Positions 51,266 to 60,175 of a stretch of 64,000 nucleotides of DNA are shown here, in pieces. The notes under the pieces were generated by a model. That model was not told where the DNA came from and made no database searches. It saw nothing but the letters and a program-made list of their open reading frames with translations. The stretch lies in NCBI RefSeq assembly GCF_028771845.1, contig NZ_CP118270.1, positions 4,526,001 to 4,590,000 of the forward strand, in the 5' to 3' direction. The position numbers and the translations under genes are program-made. This DNA is from Paenibacillus marchantiae. Its GTDB lineage: Bacteria; Bacillota; Bacilli; Paenibacillales; Paenibacillaceae. How positions within the stretch are numbered: the first letter of the stretch is position 1; the number at the start of each line of letters is the position of its first letter.

Positions 51266-51306
51266 GATATTATTACACAATTAAAACATTAACGATGATA
51301 TTATTA
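51266..51306. promoter_or_regulatory. Direct-repeat operator between the AraC and EamA genes
   Basis: GATATTATTA occurs at 51266-51275 and 51297-51306, spaced 31 bp, close to three helical turns. AraC-family proteins bind direct repeats on one face of the DNA, so these fit as half-sites. Confidence 0.45.
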
Positions 51307-51382
51307 TATCCAATCTTTGTTTTATCACTATAATCCTGTGCACAGAATTTGGATAGAACATGTTGAAGGAGCAAGTTTAGAA

Positions 51383-52294
51383 ATGAATAAATCGTTGTAT
51401 CCGCCTCATCCGTACATGCTGCTATTTATCAGCATTTTGTCCATCTCAATCTCTTCCATATTGATAAAGTCCTCAGAGACGCCAACCTCTGTAGCTGGGA
51501 TGTACAGATTGTTCATAACCGTAATACTAATGCTTCCTTTTGTACCTTGGAAAAGTCTTCGAAACCTTAAGATGAACAAAAAAGATTGGAGTGTTGTGTT
51601 GTTAGCCGGACTCTTTCTCGGGTTACATTTCTTATTTTGGATGGAGTCATTGGTGCATACCTCTGTTGCAAGTTCCATGGTCATTTTATCGTTGCAGCCC
51701 TTATTTGTAATGGTCGGGTCATACTTCATCTTCAAGGAACGAGCAAACATGGTTACCATCCTATGCATGGTCACTGCTCTTGCAGGATCAGTCATTATCG
51801 CATGGGGCGACATCGGGGTGTCAAGAGAGGCACTGATCGGAGATGGATTATCTTTATTAGGTACAATCGCGGTTTCGGCATATATGCTTGCTGGACAAAA
51901 AGTAAGTCATAAAATCAATGCAAATGTGTACAGCGTTATTGTTTTCTTCCTTGCGGGAAGTGTCTTGCTTATCTACAGTCTATTCAATCATATCTCCCTG
52001 ACCGGATATAACACTTCAGATTGGATGTATTTCTTGTTGCTTGCCATAATTCCAACCATCTTTGGACAATTACTAATTAATCTATTATTGAAATCTTTAG
52101 GCGCAACGACTTTATCTGTGGGTATTATTGGAGAGCCTGTTCTTGCCATCATACTCGCCTTTGTATTTCTGGGAGAAACCATCTCTCTGTTTCAGTTTAT
52201 AGGCGGGATGCTGACCGTACTCGGCATGGGGGTTTATTTTTGGGCAAAATCATTGCCTTATACCACTTCTAACGTTTCTGAGTATCGAACTTGA
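51383..52294 (+). CDS. EamA/DMT-family exporter
   Basis: This 303-residue membrane protein has ten predicted segments arranged as two EamA halves (about 10-130 and 155-290). Markers are ASSMVILSLQPLFVMVGSYFIFKER in outline, GDGLSLLGTIAVSAYMLAGQ and GIIGEPVLAIILAFVFLGE. The family exports metabolites such as amino acids. The ATG at 51383 follows GAAGGAG; the 22 codons upstream have no site. It is probably regulated by the divergent AraC-cupin protein. Confidence 0.92.
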   Translation: MNKSLYPPHPYMLLFISILSISISSILIKSSETPTSVAGMYRLFITVILMLPFVPWKSLRNLKMNKKDWSVVLLAGLFLGLHFLFWMESLVHTSVASSMVILSLQPLFVMVGSYFIFKERANMVTILCMVTALAGSVIIAWGDIGVSREALIGDGLSLLGTIAVSAYMLAGQKVSHKINANVYSVIVFFLAGSVLLIYSLFNHISLTGYNTSDWMYFLLLAIIPTIFGQLLINLLLKSLGATTLSVGIIGEPVLAIILAFVFLGETISLFQFIGGMLTVLGMGVYFWAKSLPYTTSNVSEYRT

Positions 52295-52351
52295 CATGAA
52301 TTTACAGGAATTATTCTAACCATTAGACAAGTAGAAGAGGAGAATATATAT

Positions 52352-52684
52352 ATGGCTACCATTGATGATTTTTTGAAACTGGATATTCGCGTCGGAACCG
52401 TTACAAAAGCTGAGTTTTTTGCAGAAGCGAAAGTGCCTGCGATCAAACTTGAGATTGATTTTGGGCAAGACATTGGAATAAAAAATTCTAGTGCACAAAT
52501 TACTAAAAGATATGCCGCCGAGGAACTGATCGGGAAACAAATCATAGGGGTAGTCAACTTTCCACCGCGCCGGATAGCCGGGTTTAAATCAGAGGTATTG
52601 GTTCTGGGAGGAATACCCGAAAAAGGGGATGTCGTTCTGTTAAAACCAGATATCAAACTGCCCGATGGAACTCCGATTGGATAA
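52352..52684 (+). CDS. csaA: CsaA, tRNA-binding-fold chaperone
   Basis: This 110-residue protein matches CsaA in length and sequence (FLKLDIRVGTVTKAE, KLEIDFGQDIGIKNSSAQIT, VVNFPPRRIAGFKSEVLVLG). It is a dimeric OB-fold protein like the tRNA-binding C-terminal domain of methionyl-tRNA synthetase; in B. subtilis it supports export of secreted proteins. GAGGAG precedes the ATG. It starts 57 bp after the EamA gene and may be in the same transcript. Confidence 0.96.
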   Translation: MATIDDFLKLDIRVGTVTKAEFFAEAKVPAIKLEIDFGQDIGIKNSSAQITKRYAAEELIGKQIIGVVNFPPRRIAGFKSEVLVLGGIPEKGDVVLLKPDIKLPDGTPIG

Positions 52685-52747
52685 TAGCTCGTTTTGTCAT
52701 ATTGGCGTAACAGACAACGGGTAAGATTGCTATCGAGGTGATTGACT

Positions 52748-54067
52748 TTGAAGAAAATATCAACCAAATCGAGTTGGCCTATCGGAAAAAATGTTTTACT
52801 CTCAGCGGCCATTTTGATTGCACTAGCTGGATGCAGTTCTAATTCAGCTTCTCCAAAGCCATTGGAGATTTCAGGGATGAACAGCAGTCAGGAGGAGAAG
52901 GAGGCCGTTCCTTCGGAGAAAATGAGCTATTGGAATGAACAGCGAAAAGGGACTAATTTTATGAACTCCACATCCCTCCCTGACAACTATGAAGCAGCCA
53001 AGGAACAGGGCATAGAGTTTGTACGGCTTGCGCCCGATAAGTGGAGTAAGGATCGAGATTTTTTGTTTAACGACAAGCCAGATGCCAATATCAACGCAGA
53101 TTTTTTGATAGGCAGCTCGGATAAGTACGAAGGTATCGTGGAAGAAGATTTTGCCCGACTCAAAGCGGATCTGGACGCCGCGGAAGCTAAAGGGATGAAA
53201 GTGATTATTACGGTGCTTAGCTTACCAGGAGATCGTTGGCGGCAGTTCAACGGGGCCAAAAATGATGATCGGATCTGGAATGATACTGAATATCACAAGC
53301 AGGCCGCTCAGTTTTGGAAGGATCTTGCACAACGATTGAAGAATCATCCTGCCGTCATCGGCTATAACCTGATTAATGAGCCTCATCCGGAAACGGGTAC
53401 GGGTTTTCATGACTTCTGGACGCAGGATTATTCAGAGTGGTATGCCAAAGTGGAACATACCGCAGCTGATCTGAATTCACTCTATGACACGATAACCAAA
53501 GAGATCAGGACGGTAGACCAGACAACGCCCATCATTCTGGATTCGGGGCTCTACGCAACACCTTGGGCTTTTACGTATCTGAAACCGATTGATGATCCTA
53601 ATGTGCTGTATGCTTTTCATATGTATGAGCCTTATGAGATGACAAGCCAGAACAAGAAAAAAGGATTTACGTATTCTTATCCGGGGAGCGTAAAGGTTGG
53701 AGATGATAAGACTGAAAAAGAGTTTAACCGTCAGACTCTGAAACAATTTGTCGAGCCTGTCGCCAAGTGGGCTTCTGATCATAACATACCTGCGAACCGG
53801 ATTATAGCTTCGGAATTCGGAACGAACCGAATGGTTCAAGGTGCAGATCGATACATGGCGGATCTAATATCTATCTTTAATGAATACGGATGGCATTGGG
53901 CTTTCTATGCATTTCGTGAAGATACATGGGATGGGATGGACTATGAATTAGGCAGTGAGAAGCCCAACTGGAAGTATTGGGATGCTATTGAAAAAGGAGA
54001 GCAGCCAGCACGCGGTACGGCAGACAATCCGATTTGGAATGAGATCAAGGAAAGCCTGACGAAGTGA
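52748..54067 (+). CDS. GH5-family glycosidase lipoprotein
   Basis: This 439-residue lipoprotein has Cys29 in LAGC, a Ser/Glu-rich linker to about residue 60 and a GH5 barrel. The acid/base is Glu211 in YNLINEPH and the nucleophile Glu356 in IIASEFGTNR, with His291 in FHMYEP. It would cut beta-linked glucan or mannan chains at the cell surface; the subfamily is not clear from the motifs. The TTG at 52748 (MKKIST) is 6-8 bases after GAGGTGA; a TTG two codons earlier is also possible. The stop overlaps the metallophosphoesterase start by 4 bases (GTGA), so the two are translated together. Confidence 0.9.
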   Translation: MKKISTKSSWPIGKNVLLSAAILIALAGCSSNSASPKPLEISGMNSSQEEKEAVPSEKMSYWNEQRKGTNFMNSTSLPDNYEAAKEQGIEFVRLAPDKWSKDRDFLFNDKPDANINADFLIGSSDKYEGIVEEDFARLKADLDAAEAKGMKVIITVLSLPGDRWRQFNGAKNDDRIWNDTEYHKQAAQFWKDLAQRLKNHPAVIGYNLINEPHPETGTGFHDFWTQDYSEWYAKVEHTAADLNSLYDTITKEIRTVDQTTPIILDSGLYATPWAFTYLKPIDDPNVLYAFHMYEPYEMTSQNKKKGFTYSYPGSVKVGDDKTEKEFNRQTLKQFVEPVAKWASDHNIPANRIIASEFGTNRMVQGADRYMADLISIFNEYGWHWAFYAFREDTWDGMDYELGSEKPNWKYWDAIEKGEQPARGTADNPIWNEIKESLTK

Positions 54068-54915
54068 AATGGAGAAAGATCACCATTGCAATATTGCTTG
54101 TTCTATTAGGAATCGGCTGTTATGCAAGGGAGATTGAACCTAAAGCTCTGGCAGTAACTCGCCTGGATATCGTCAATGAATTTGTGCCAATATCAATGAA
54201 TGGAATTCAAATTGTGCAATTCTCTGACACCCACTTGGGTCCCGATTATTCGGTGGATCAGCTTCAATCTTTAGTTGATCGTATGAATCGTCTGAATCCA
54301 GATATCGTGGTGTTCACTGGAGATTTAATGGATCATTACACACGCTTTGGCTCGGAAAATAGAAAGAAAGCACAGCGAGTGTTAGCGAAAATAAATGCCC
54401 CTCTCGGAAAATATGCGGTTTACGGAAATCACGACAGGGGAGGCGGCGGCAGCCAAAAGTATAAGCAATACATGGAGGACGCGGGATTTACCGTATTGGT
54501 TAATGAGGTGCATACGATCCGTACCGCCACAGGGGATAAAATAAACATAGCCGGACTCGATGATTTTTTGCTTGGAAAGCCGCAAGTTAAGCGTACGCTG
54601 CAATCGCTCCGTAAAGAGGATTTCAACCTGCTACTCGTTCATGAACCTGATGTTGCGGATCAATTGAGCGCATATCCGATTGACCTGCAGCTGTCCGGCC
54701 ATAGCCATGGAGGGCAAGTCAGAATTCCTTTGATCAAACCGCTTATCACAACTGCATTAGCTCACAAATATGTCGCAGGACTATACTCCTTGCAAGGCCA
54801 AAGCAAGCCGCTAAAGCTATATGTCAACCGAGGAATTGGAACCACCAGAATGCCTCTGCGCTTCTTCGCAAAACCGGAGTTAACCGTGATCCGTTTGACT
54901 GCCGCAGTAAGCTGA
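54064..54915 (+). CDS. Membrane-anchored metallophosphoesterase (YkuE/YaeI-like)
   Basis: This 283-residue calcineurin-like phosphoesterase has an N-terminal membrane anchor (ITIAILLVLLGIGCYA) and metal motifs DTHL (Asp, His), GDLMDH, GNHD and GHSHGGQVR. Its relatives YkuE and YaeI act on the cell surface or on lipids. The GTG start overlaps the GH5 stop (GTGA). Coupling to a secreted glycosidase suggests work at the envelope, but the substrate is unknown. Confidence 0.9.
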   Translation: MKWRKITIAILLVLLGIGCYAREIEPKALAVTRLDIVNEFVPISMNGIQIVQFSDTHLGPDYSVDQLQSLVDRMNRLNPDIVVFTGDLMDHYTRFGSENRKKAQRVLAKINAPLGKYAVYGNHDRGGGGSQKYKQYMEDAGFTVLVNEVHTIRTATGDKINIAGLDDFLLGKPQVKRTLQSLRKEDFNLLLVHEPDVADQLSAYPIDLQLSGHSHGGQVRIPLIKPLITTALAHKYVAGLYSLQGQSKPLKLYVNRGIGTTRMPLRFFAKPELTVIRLTAAVS

Positions 54916-54962
54916 TGTTAACTAAGTAAAGCTCCACTCAGGGCAGATGCAACCTAGAATGC

Positions 54963-54998
54963 AGAACAGCCTCCGAAAAATTATTCGGGGGCTGTTCT
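54963..54998. terminator. Convergent terminator
   Basis: A 15-bp stem AGAACAGCCTCCGAA/TTCGGGGGCTGTTCT (wobbles in the middle) lies between the metallophosphoesterase and DUF2306 genes. Confidence 0.75.
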
Positions 54999-55622
54999 TG
55001 ATTTGAAGTTCATTCTGATGATGAATTCTGGAATAACTAGCAGCAAAGCAATAGAGCCATAAATACTTACAGTGTAGCTTGTAACATAAGCCAACCCGAA
55101 TCCCAGATGAAAAAGGGAAGTGATGAGGTGAATCAACATGTTCGTGAAGCAAAAGGCATAACTTCGAATCATCCAGTTCCGGTGTTGAACCATTCGTTTC
55201 TGTTTAATTTGAATGAGAGCGGTAATCGTAATGAATAGCCAGATGATATTAAGCGCATTGAAACCGATACTGCTTATTTTCCCTCCAGTAGCGTAAGGGG
55301 CCATATAACCGGAAGTCAGTACAACAAGCGCTACGGACACAATGTAAACATAACCATTTATACGGTGGAACCTGCGGCTCTTTTCAAAAATCCGATTAGA
55401 GAAGTTGAGTAACCCAGACACCATGGCCAAACATGCAAACGCAACATGAACGTACATGACATTCAGCCAGATCGGAAGATGAAGCTCACGCTTCGAACCG
55501 GTCTTATGGCTTAAAAAGCTTGAAGCTTCAGGGTCTATCCAATAGTTCTTCACTAGAGCATACACAAAAAAGAAAATACTGACGCAGGCCAGCCATCCGT
55601 ATAACGTTCCTCGTTTCTTCAT
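54981..55622 (-). CDS. DUF2306 membrane protein
   Basis: This 213-residue integral membrane protein has about six segments (first LYGWLACVSIFFFVYALV). The family signature is seen as MYVHVAFACLAMVSGLLNF, RRFHRINGYVYIVSVALV, and QHRNWMIRSYAFCF; the conserved His and Arg residues suggest a heme- or redox-related membrane fold. The function is not known. GGGGG lies 12 bases before the ATG, a rather wide gap. It is convergent with the metallophosphoesterase gene. Confidence 0.85.
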   Translation of the reverse strand: MKKRGTLYGWLACVSIFFFVYALVKNYWIDPEASSFLSHKTGSKRELHLPIWLNVMYVHVAFACLAMVSGLLNFSNRIFEKSRRFHRINGYVYIVSVALVVLTSGYMAPYATGGKISSIGFNALNIIWLFITITALIQIKQKRMVQHRNWMIRSYAFCFTNMLIHLITSLFHLGFGLAYVTSYTVSIYGSIALLLVIPEFIIRMNFKSRTAPE

Positions 55623-55671
55623 ATCAAACTACAACCCCCGAAACTCTTTTTTGTGCACATAGCTAACCAGG

Positions 55672-56706
55672 CTAGTTTATTCGTTTTCCTGTTAATTTGG
55701 AAGCAGGAAGAAGGCCAGCCTTAGCGATTCCATTCATTTGATCTCCATCCACGGCAACTTCGAATTTCAGATTCAAACGCATAGGTTTAGTAATTGACAG
55801 GCTCCAGGTCAACTTGTTGTCGCAGAGTACAGGGTTCATAAATGGGATTGTTTCGTTACCTTGTGTTGCTGTGCCCTGGATCACATCAGAAATTGTCTTT
55901 ATGTAGAGTTTGACCTCCAGTTTACCGACAGGTGTAGCGATTGTTGTGTCCCAATTCCCATCAAAGACGGTTGTCTGAGTGTTCTCATTAAGCAGTATGC
56001 CAGAGGTCACTACCGTTTGATTCATTACAATGTTCGGTTCGTTGTCCGTCAACGACTTGTGAGTGGTGGGCGCAATGCCCTTTGCTCTCCAAACGGTTCC
56101 TCTACGCTCATACTCAAACAACTGCTCTATCTCGTGTGCGATACGTGGTCCCAGTTCACGTTCGACCAGATACAACGCAACATCAAGCCCCGAGGTCACA
56201 CCGCCGCCAGTAACCAGATTACCATCATCCACTACGCGTGCCGGGACAGGAATTGCCCCAGTCGCACCAAGTAAATCCATACCCAAACGATGTGTTACAG
56301 CAGATCTTCCTTCCAGGAGTCCTCCCATAGCTAACAAGAGGGAACCACCGCAGACTGTAGCGACTAAGATGTCTTTGTGGTCGAGAGCTGTCTTGATCAT
56401 TGTAGTCAATTCCGTATTCATGGCTTTACCAAGAATGGCAGGAATCGAGTCTGGACCATCTCCTTCAACATTACCGGCTGCACCAGGCACAAGTATGATA
56501 CCCCCACGTTCCGGGTCAAGTGTGTTGTTCGCTTCAATTGTCAAACCATTCATACCACTAGTCACTGGTCTTGGACCTTCAGCCGTGACCATCTCTACTC
56601 TTACGGCGTTGTCGGTATGCATGGAAGCGGCGCAAAATACTTCGTAAGGTGCAACGGCATCCAATAGGTCGAAGCCATCAAATAACACGATTTGAACAGT
56701 TAACAT
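55672..56706 (-). CDS. DJ-1/PfpI-type protein with C-terminal beta domain
   Basis: This 344-residue protein has an N-terminal DJ-1/PfpI (class I glutamine amidotransferase-like) domain to about residue 195. Markers are VQIVLFDGFDLLDAVAPYEVF, GGIILVPGAAG and the nucleophile elbow ATVCGGSLLLA. After a linker there is an extra ~95-residue beta domain (FDGNWDTTIATPVGKLEVKL in outline, then MRLNLKFEVAVDGDQMNG) of the lipocalin-like or TPP-type kind. The activity is not predictable; relatives include isonitrile hydratases and chaperones. The ATG at 56706 lies 9 bases after AAGGGG; the ORF extends further up without a site. Confidence 0.85.
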   Translation of the reverse strand: MLTVQIVLFDGFDLLDAVAPYEVFCAASMHTDNAVRVEMVTAEGPRPVTSGMNGLTIEANNTLDPERGGIILVPGAAGNVEGDGPDSIPAILGKAMNTELTTMIKTALDHKDILVATVCGGSLLLAMGGLLEGRSAVTHRLGMDLLGATGAIPVPARVVDDGNLVTGGGVTSGLDVALYLVERELGPRIAHEIEQLFEYERRGTVWRAKGIAPTTHKSLTDNEPNIVMNQTVVTSGILLNENTQTTVFDGNWDTTIATPVGKLEVKLYIKTISDVIQGTATQGNETIPFMNPVLCDNKLTWSLSITKPMRLNLKFEVAVDGDQMNGIAKAGLLPASKLTGKRIN

Positions 56707-56883
56707 TTCATCCATCCCCTTATCTTTAAGTCGTCCGTACTCACAGTTAGAATCGTAACAAACGAATATCTCAAAGGAAGTCCTAAAAAGGTCACAAAAC
56801 GATAAACAAATCATCACAGAATTTAGTCTCGACTTGGTAAAGGAAGAAAAAATGATAAACTAGATGGCAGAGGTGGGATAAGC

Positions 56884-57570
56884 ATGAGTATGTATCATAC
56901 GATACTTGTTGTAGATGATGATCAGAGCATCGTCGAGCTATTAAGGGACTTTCTAGAGAATGACCAATTTCACGTAAAGACTGCTTGTGATACGGAACAA
57001 GCTTGGGCCATACTGCAACAGCATTCCATAGATTGCATTGTACTGGACATTATGATGCCGGGACAAAACGGATTTGAGCTATGCCGTAGAATTCGAGGGG
57101 ACAGCAATGTTCCAATCCTTTTCTTGAGTGCTCGCAGTGATGATGTGGACAAGATCCGTGGCCTTACGCTCGGAGGAGATGATTATATCGTCAAAACGGC
57201 TTCGCCTGGGGAAATTGTTGCCAGAGTGAAAGCCGTGTTACGGCGCACTACTTCCAGGCAACCCATGAAAGGGAAGATCTTAGATTATGGACGCATCCAG
57301 TTAAATCTGACTGCAAGAGAAGTCCTGGTCGAAGGGGGAAAAGTCGAGCTTACACCTAAAGAATATGAGTTGTTGCGATTATTTGCGGAGCACCCGAGGC
57401 AGGTTTTCTCCTACGAACAACTGCTTGCAAAGTTTTGGGAAGGTGTAGGCGACAGGCATACCATTCGGGTTCATCTTAGCCGGCTTCGCGAAAAAATTGA
57501 ATCCGATCCAAACCACCCACAATTCCTCATCAACGTGTGGGGAGTAGGATACCGTTTTGAGGGAGTGTAA
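56884..57570 (+). CDS. OmpR-family response regulator
   Basis: This 228-residue protein has a receiver domain (ILVVDDDQ, Asp55 in VLDIMMPG, Lys104 in DDYIVKTASPGE) and an OmpR winged helix (LTPKEYELLRLFAEHPRQVFS in outline, HTIRVHLSRLREKIE, VWGVGYRFEGV). The usual KPF after the conserved Lys is KTA here, a mild deviation. AGAGGTGGG precedes the start. It overlaps no gene; the kinase gene begins one base after its stop. Confidence 0.95.
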   Translation: MSMYHTILVVDDDQSIVELLRDFLENDQFHVKTACDTEQAWAILQQHSIDCIVLDIMMPGQNGFELCRRIRGDSNVPILFLSARSDDVDKIRGLTLGGDDYIVKTASPGEIVARVKAVLRRTTSRQPMKGKILDYGRIQLNLTAREVLVEGGKVELTPKEYELLRLFAEHPRQVFSYEQLLAKFWEGVGDRHTIRVHLSRLREKIESDPNHPQFLINVWGVGYRFEGV

Positions 57571-57571
57571 C

Positions 57572-58903
57572 ATGAGAAAACTCCGTATTCGTACATTTAC
57601 TATGCTTTGTTTATTCTTCTTGCTTACATTGCCTTGGATCTTTTTTGTCACGGCTCACTTTATGGACACTCAGTCGTTTAGCATCTCTACAAGCCAACAG
57701 CAAAATGAAACGCTGCAAAGACATCTCAGTGAGATGATCCACATGATTGAAGTTGGTACGGATAAATGGACGGATACCGGTTGGCAAAACGAACTTCATA
57801 CTGAGTTGAGCAAAGCAAAGATGGATGTGGAGATTGAATCTGCGTCCAATGCGGAAATATATCGTTCCAGCCCGAAGCGTCACAGTCGATTCTCGTCGAC
57901 CGAACAGTTCTCTGTCATAAAGGATGGGGAATTGCTGGGGAGGGTTGTTCTTTATCTGCCTAAATCCAACGGAGTTCCAATGATTGCTGCATTTTTCGGA
58001 CTGCTGCTTTCTTTCTTTGTGGTTGGAGTTGAAATGAGAAGATTCCTTCTTAAACCTCTTGAGAAAATGAGCAAGGCGGCCAGAAAAATTGCAGCAGGAC
58101 ATTGGGAAGTCCAATTACCTAAATCCAGAATCACGGAAATTGCCGAAGTCCGTGATGGATTCGAAGTTATGGTGAAGGGGCTTGAACAATCCCACCGTAA
58201 ACAAGTGGAGCTTGAGGAAGAACGCAGATTTGTCACCGCAGCCGTTGCACATGATTTACGCACACCGTTGTTTGCCTTGCGGGGGTATTTGGATGGATTG
58301 GAACAAGGAATAGCTCAGTCACCGGAGAAGGTCACCCGATATATTGCCGTATGCAAAGAGAAATCCGCTCAATTGGATCGATTGGTTGAGGACCTCTTCA
58401 CTTTTACAAAAATGGAGTACTTGGAAAGTGAACTTAACACAAGAACGCTAGATTTAACACAGATCCTCCGAAGGTCGATAGAGAGTGTGAGTCCACAAGC
58501 TGAGCAGAAACATATTTCTATCTTAAACCAATTAACTGACGGTTGTTTTATTAACGGAGATTCGTATGTATTGGAGCGTGCGATGAACAATATATTGGAG
58601 AATGCCGTAAGATATACGCCATCAGGTGGCGCAATAACAGTCCGATGCTGTAAAGACGGCAAGAAAATCAGGTTTACAATCCGTGATACTGGACCTGGTT
58701 TCTCTTTCGAAGAATTAGAGCGCGTTTTTGAACCTTTGTATCGTGGGGAAACGTCTCGAAGTCGTGCAACTGGAGGCAGTGGATTAGGATTAACGATCTC
58801 ACAACGAATGATGAAGCAACATGGAGGCGAACTTATGGTAAGTAACCACCCTGACGGTGGAGCAGTTCTGACAGGATGTTTACCGCTAACTGACCCGAAT
58901 TAA
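57572..58903 (+). CDS. HisKA-type sensor histidine kinase
   Basis: This 443-residue kinase has membrane segments at about 9-30 and 136-153, an extracellular loop of ~105 residues, HAMP (RRFLLKPLEKMSKAARKIAAG in outline), the H-box VAHDLRTPL with His227, and ATPase motifs NNILENAVRYT, DTGPGF, GGSGLGLTISQRMM. It would phosphorylate the OmpR-type regulator encoded just upstream. The ATG at 57572 follows GAGGGAG. The signal and target genes are unknown. Confidence 0.95.
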   Translation: MRKLRIRTFTMLCLFFLLTLPWIFFVTAHFMDTQSFSISTSQQQNETLQRHLSEMIHMIEVGTDKWTDTGWQNELHTELSKAKMDVEIESASNAEIYRSSPKRHSRFSSTEQFSVIKDGELLGRVVLYLPKSNGVPMIAAFFGLLLSFFVVGVEMRRFLLKPLEKMSKAARKIAAGHWEVQLPKSRITEIAEVRDGFEVMVKGLEQSHRKQVELEEERRFVTAAVAHDLRTPLFALRGYLDGLEQGIAQSPEKVTRYIAVCKEKSAQLDRLVEDLFTFTKMEYLESELNTRTLDLTQILRRSIESVSPQAEQKHISILNQLTDGCFINGDSYVLERAMNNILENAVRYTPSGGAITVRCCKDGKKIRFTIRDTGPGFSFEELERVFEPLYRGETSRSRATGGSGLGLTISQRMMKQHGGELMVSNHPDGGAVLTGCLPLTDPN

Positions 58904-58976
58904 AAAGATTTGAGCGGTCCTTGTCTCCTAAGATTAGGGTATGTTATTTAACGCATATTATGATGGATTTTGACTT

Positions 58977-59018
58977 CAGACTGGAAGAGAGGTAAGCCTT
59001 ATCCCAGCTTCCAGTCTG
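58977..59018 (+). other. Long hairpin after the two-component genes
   Basis: An 11-bp perfect stem CAGACTGGAAG/CTTCCAGTCTG with inner pairing is not followed by a T tract. It may mark the transcript end with the help of Rho or act as a 3' stabiliser. Confidence 0.4.
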
Positions 59019-59106
59019 GATATCACGATATTATGCTTGATTTGTTAACGTGTTAGTTATAATATGTTCATATGTTTAAACTCTTAAACGTAATGGAGTG
59101 ATTTAA

Positions 59107-60108
59107 ATGCAAGCCATGGTAATTGAGAAATACGGGAAGAATGTTCCCTTGATACAGAAAGAAATGCCTATTCCTCAAATCGGAGATCATGATGTATTGG
59201 TGGAAATCCATGCAGCAAGCTTAAATCCGATTGATTTTAAAATAAAAGAGGGCAAGGTAAAGCTCCTGCTGAATTACAAGATGCCATTGATCCTTGGAAA
59301 TGATTTTTCCGGTGTTGTGGTCAAGGTAGGTAAACAGGTAAACGCTTATAAACCTGGAGATGAGGTATATGGAAGACCTCGTAAAGACAGAATTGGAACT
59401 TTGGCTGAATACATTGCTGTCCATGAAGAAGACATCGCGCTGAAGCCCCAAAACTTAAACTTTGAAGAAGCAGCATCCATACCACTGGTCGGTCTTACGA
59501 CATATCAAGCCTTTTACGATATTTTGAACCTTCAGAAAGGCCAAAAAATATTGATTCACGCAGGATCAGGAGGGGTTGGCACGTTCGCCATCCAGTTGGC
59601 CAAATTAATGGGAGCTTATGTTGCCACTACTGCCAGCGATAGAGGTTACGCATTGGTCCAATCCCTTGGTGCCGATCGTATTATCAATTATCGTAAAGAA
59701 AATTTTGAAGAAATGCTGTCGGGATATGACGCGGTGTATGACACGATAGGAGGCGAGGTGCTGGAAAAATCCTTCCAAGTACTTAAGCCGAATGGGAAAA
59801 TAGTATCTATTTCCGGTTTGCCGAACGCGAGATTCGGGCGAGAAGCCAACTTAGGCTGGTTAAAGACCACACTGCTATCGATGGTGAGCCATAGGATTAC
59901 AACTCTTGAGAAGAAAAACCAGGCAAGATATCATTTTCTGTTTATGAAACCAAGCGGGTTGCAATTAGAGCGAATAAAGGGTTACTTGGAGGAAGGTCTC
60001 ATTAAACCGGTGATTGATAAGGTTTATAATTTCAAGGATGTCGGGCAAGCATTTCAGTATCTTGAAGGTGGAAGTGCCAAAGGAAAGGTCATCGTTAAAA
60101 TGAAGTGA
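59107..60108 (+). CDS. MDR-superfamily quinone oxidoreductase
   Basis: This 333-residue zinc-independent medium-chain dehydrogenase/reductase has a GroES-like front (MQAMVIEKYG, VEIHAASLNPIDFKIKEG, LGNDFSGVVVKVG) and a Rossmann domain with ILIHAGSGGVGTFAIQLAKLMGA. It lacks the zinc-ligand cysteines of alcohol dehydrogenases, which fits NADPH:quinone or enone reductases. AATGGAGTG precedes the ATG. A TATAAT lies at 59058. The gene stands alone. Confidence 0.93.
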   Translation: MQAMVIEKYGKNVPLIQKEMPIPQIGDHDVLVEIHAASLNPIDFKIKEGKVKLLLNYKMPLILGNDFSGVVVKVGKQVNAYKPGDEVYGRPRKDRIGTLAEYIAVHEEDIALKPQNLNFEEAASIPLVGLTTYQAFYDILNLQKGQKILIHAGSGGVGTFAIQLAKLMGAYVATTASDRGYALVQSLGADRIINYRKENFEEMLSGYDAVYDTIGGEVLEKSFQVLKPNGKIVSISGLPNARFGREANLGWLKTTLLSMVSHRITTLEKKNQARYHFLFMKPSGLQLERIKGYLEEGLIKPVIDKVYNFKDVGQAFQYLEGGSAKGKVIVKMK

Positions 60109-60129
60109 AGTGTTTAATGGAGGTGGATA

Positions 60130-60160
60130 CCGTTCTTGTCCGAATGGAGGACAAGAACGG
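60130..60160. terminator. Convergent hairpin
   Basis: A 12-bp perfect stem CCGTTCTTGTCC/GGACAAGAACGG with a 7-base loop lies between convergent genes. The tails are A/T-rich but lack a clean T run. Confidence 0.55.
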
Positions 60161-60175
60161 ATACTATAATTCTCT

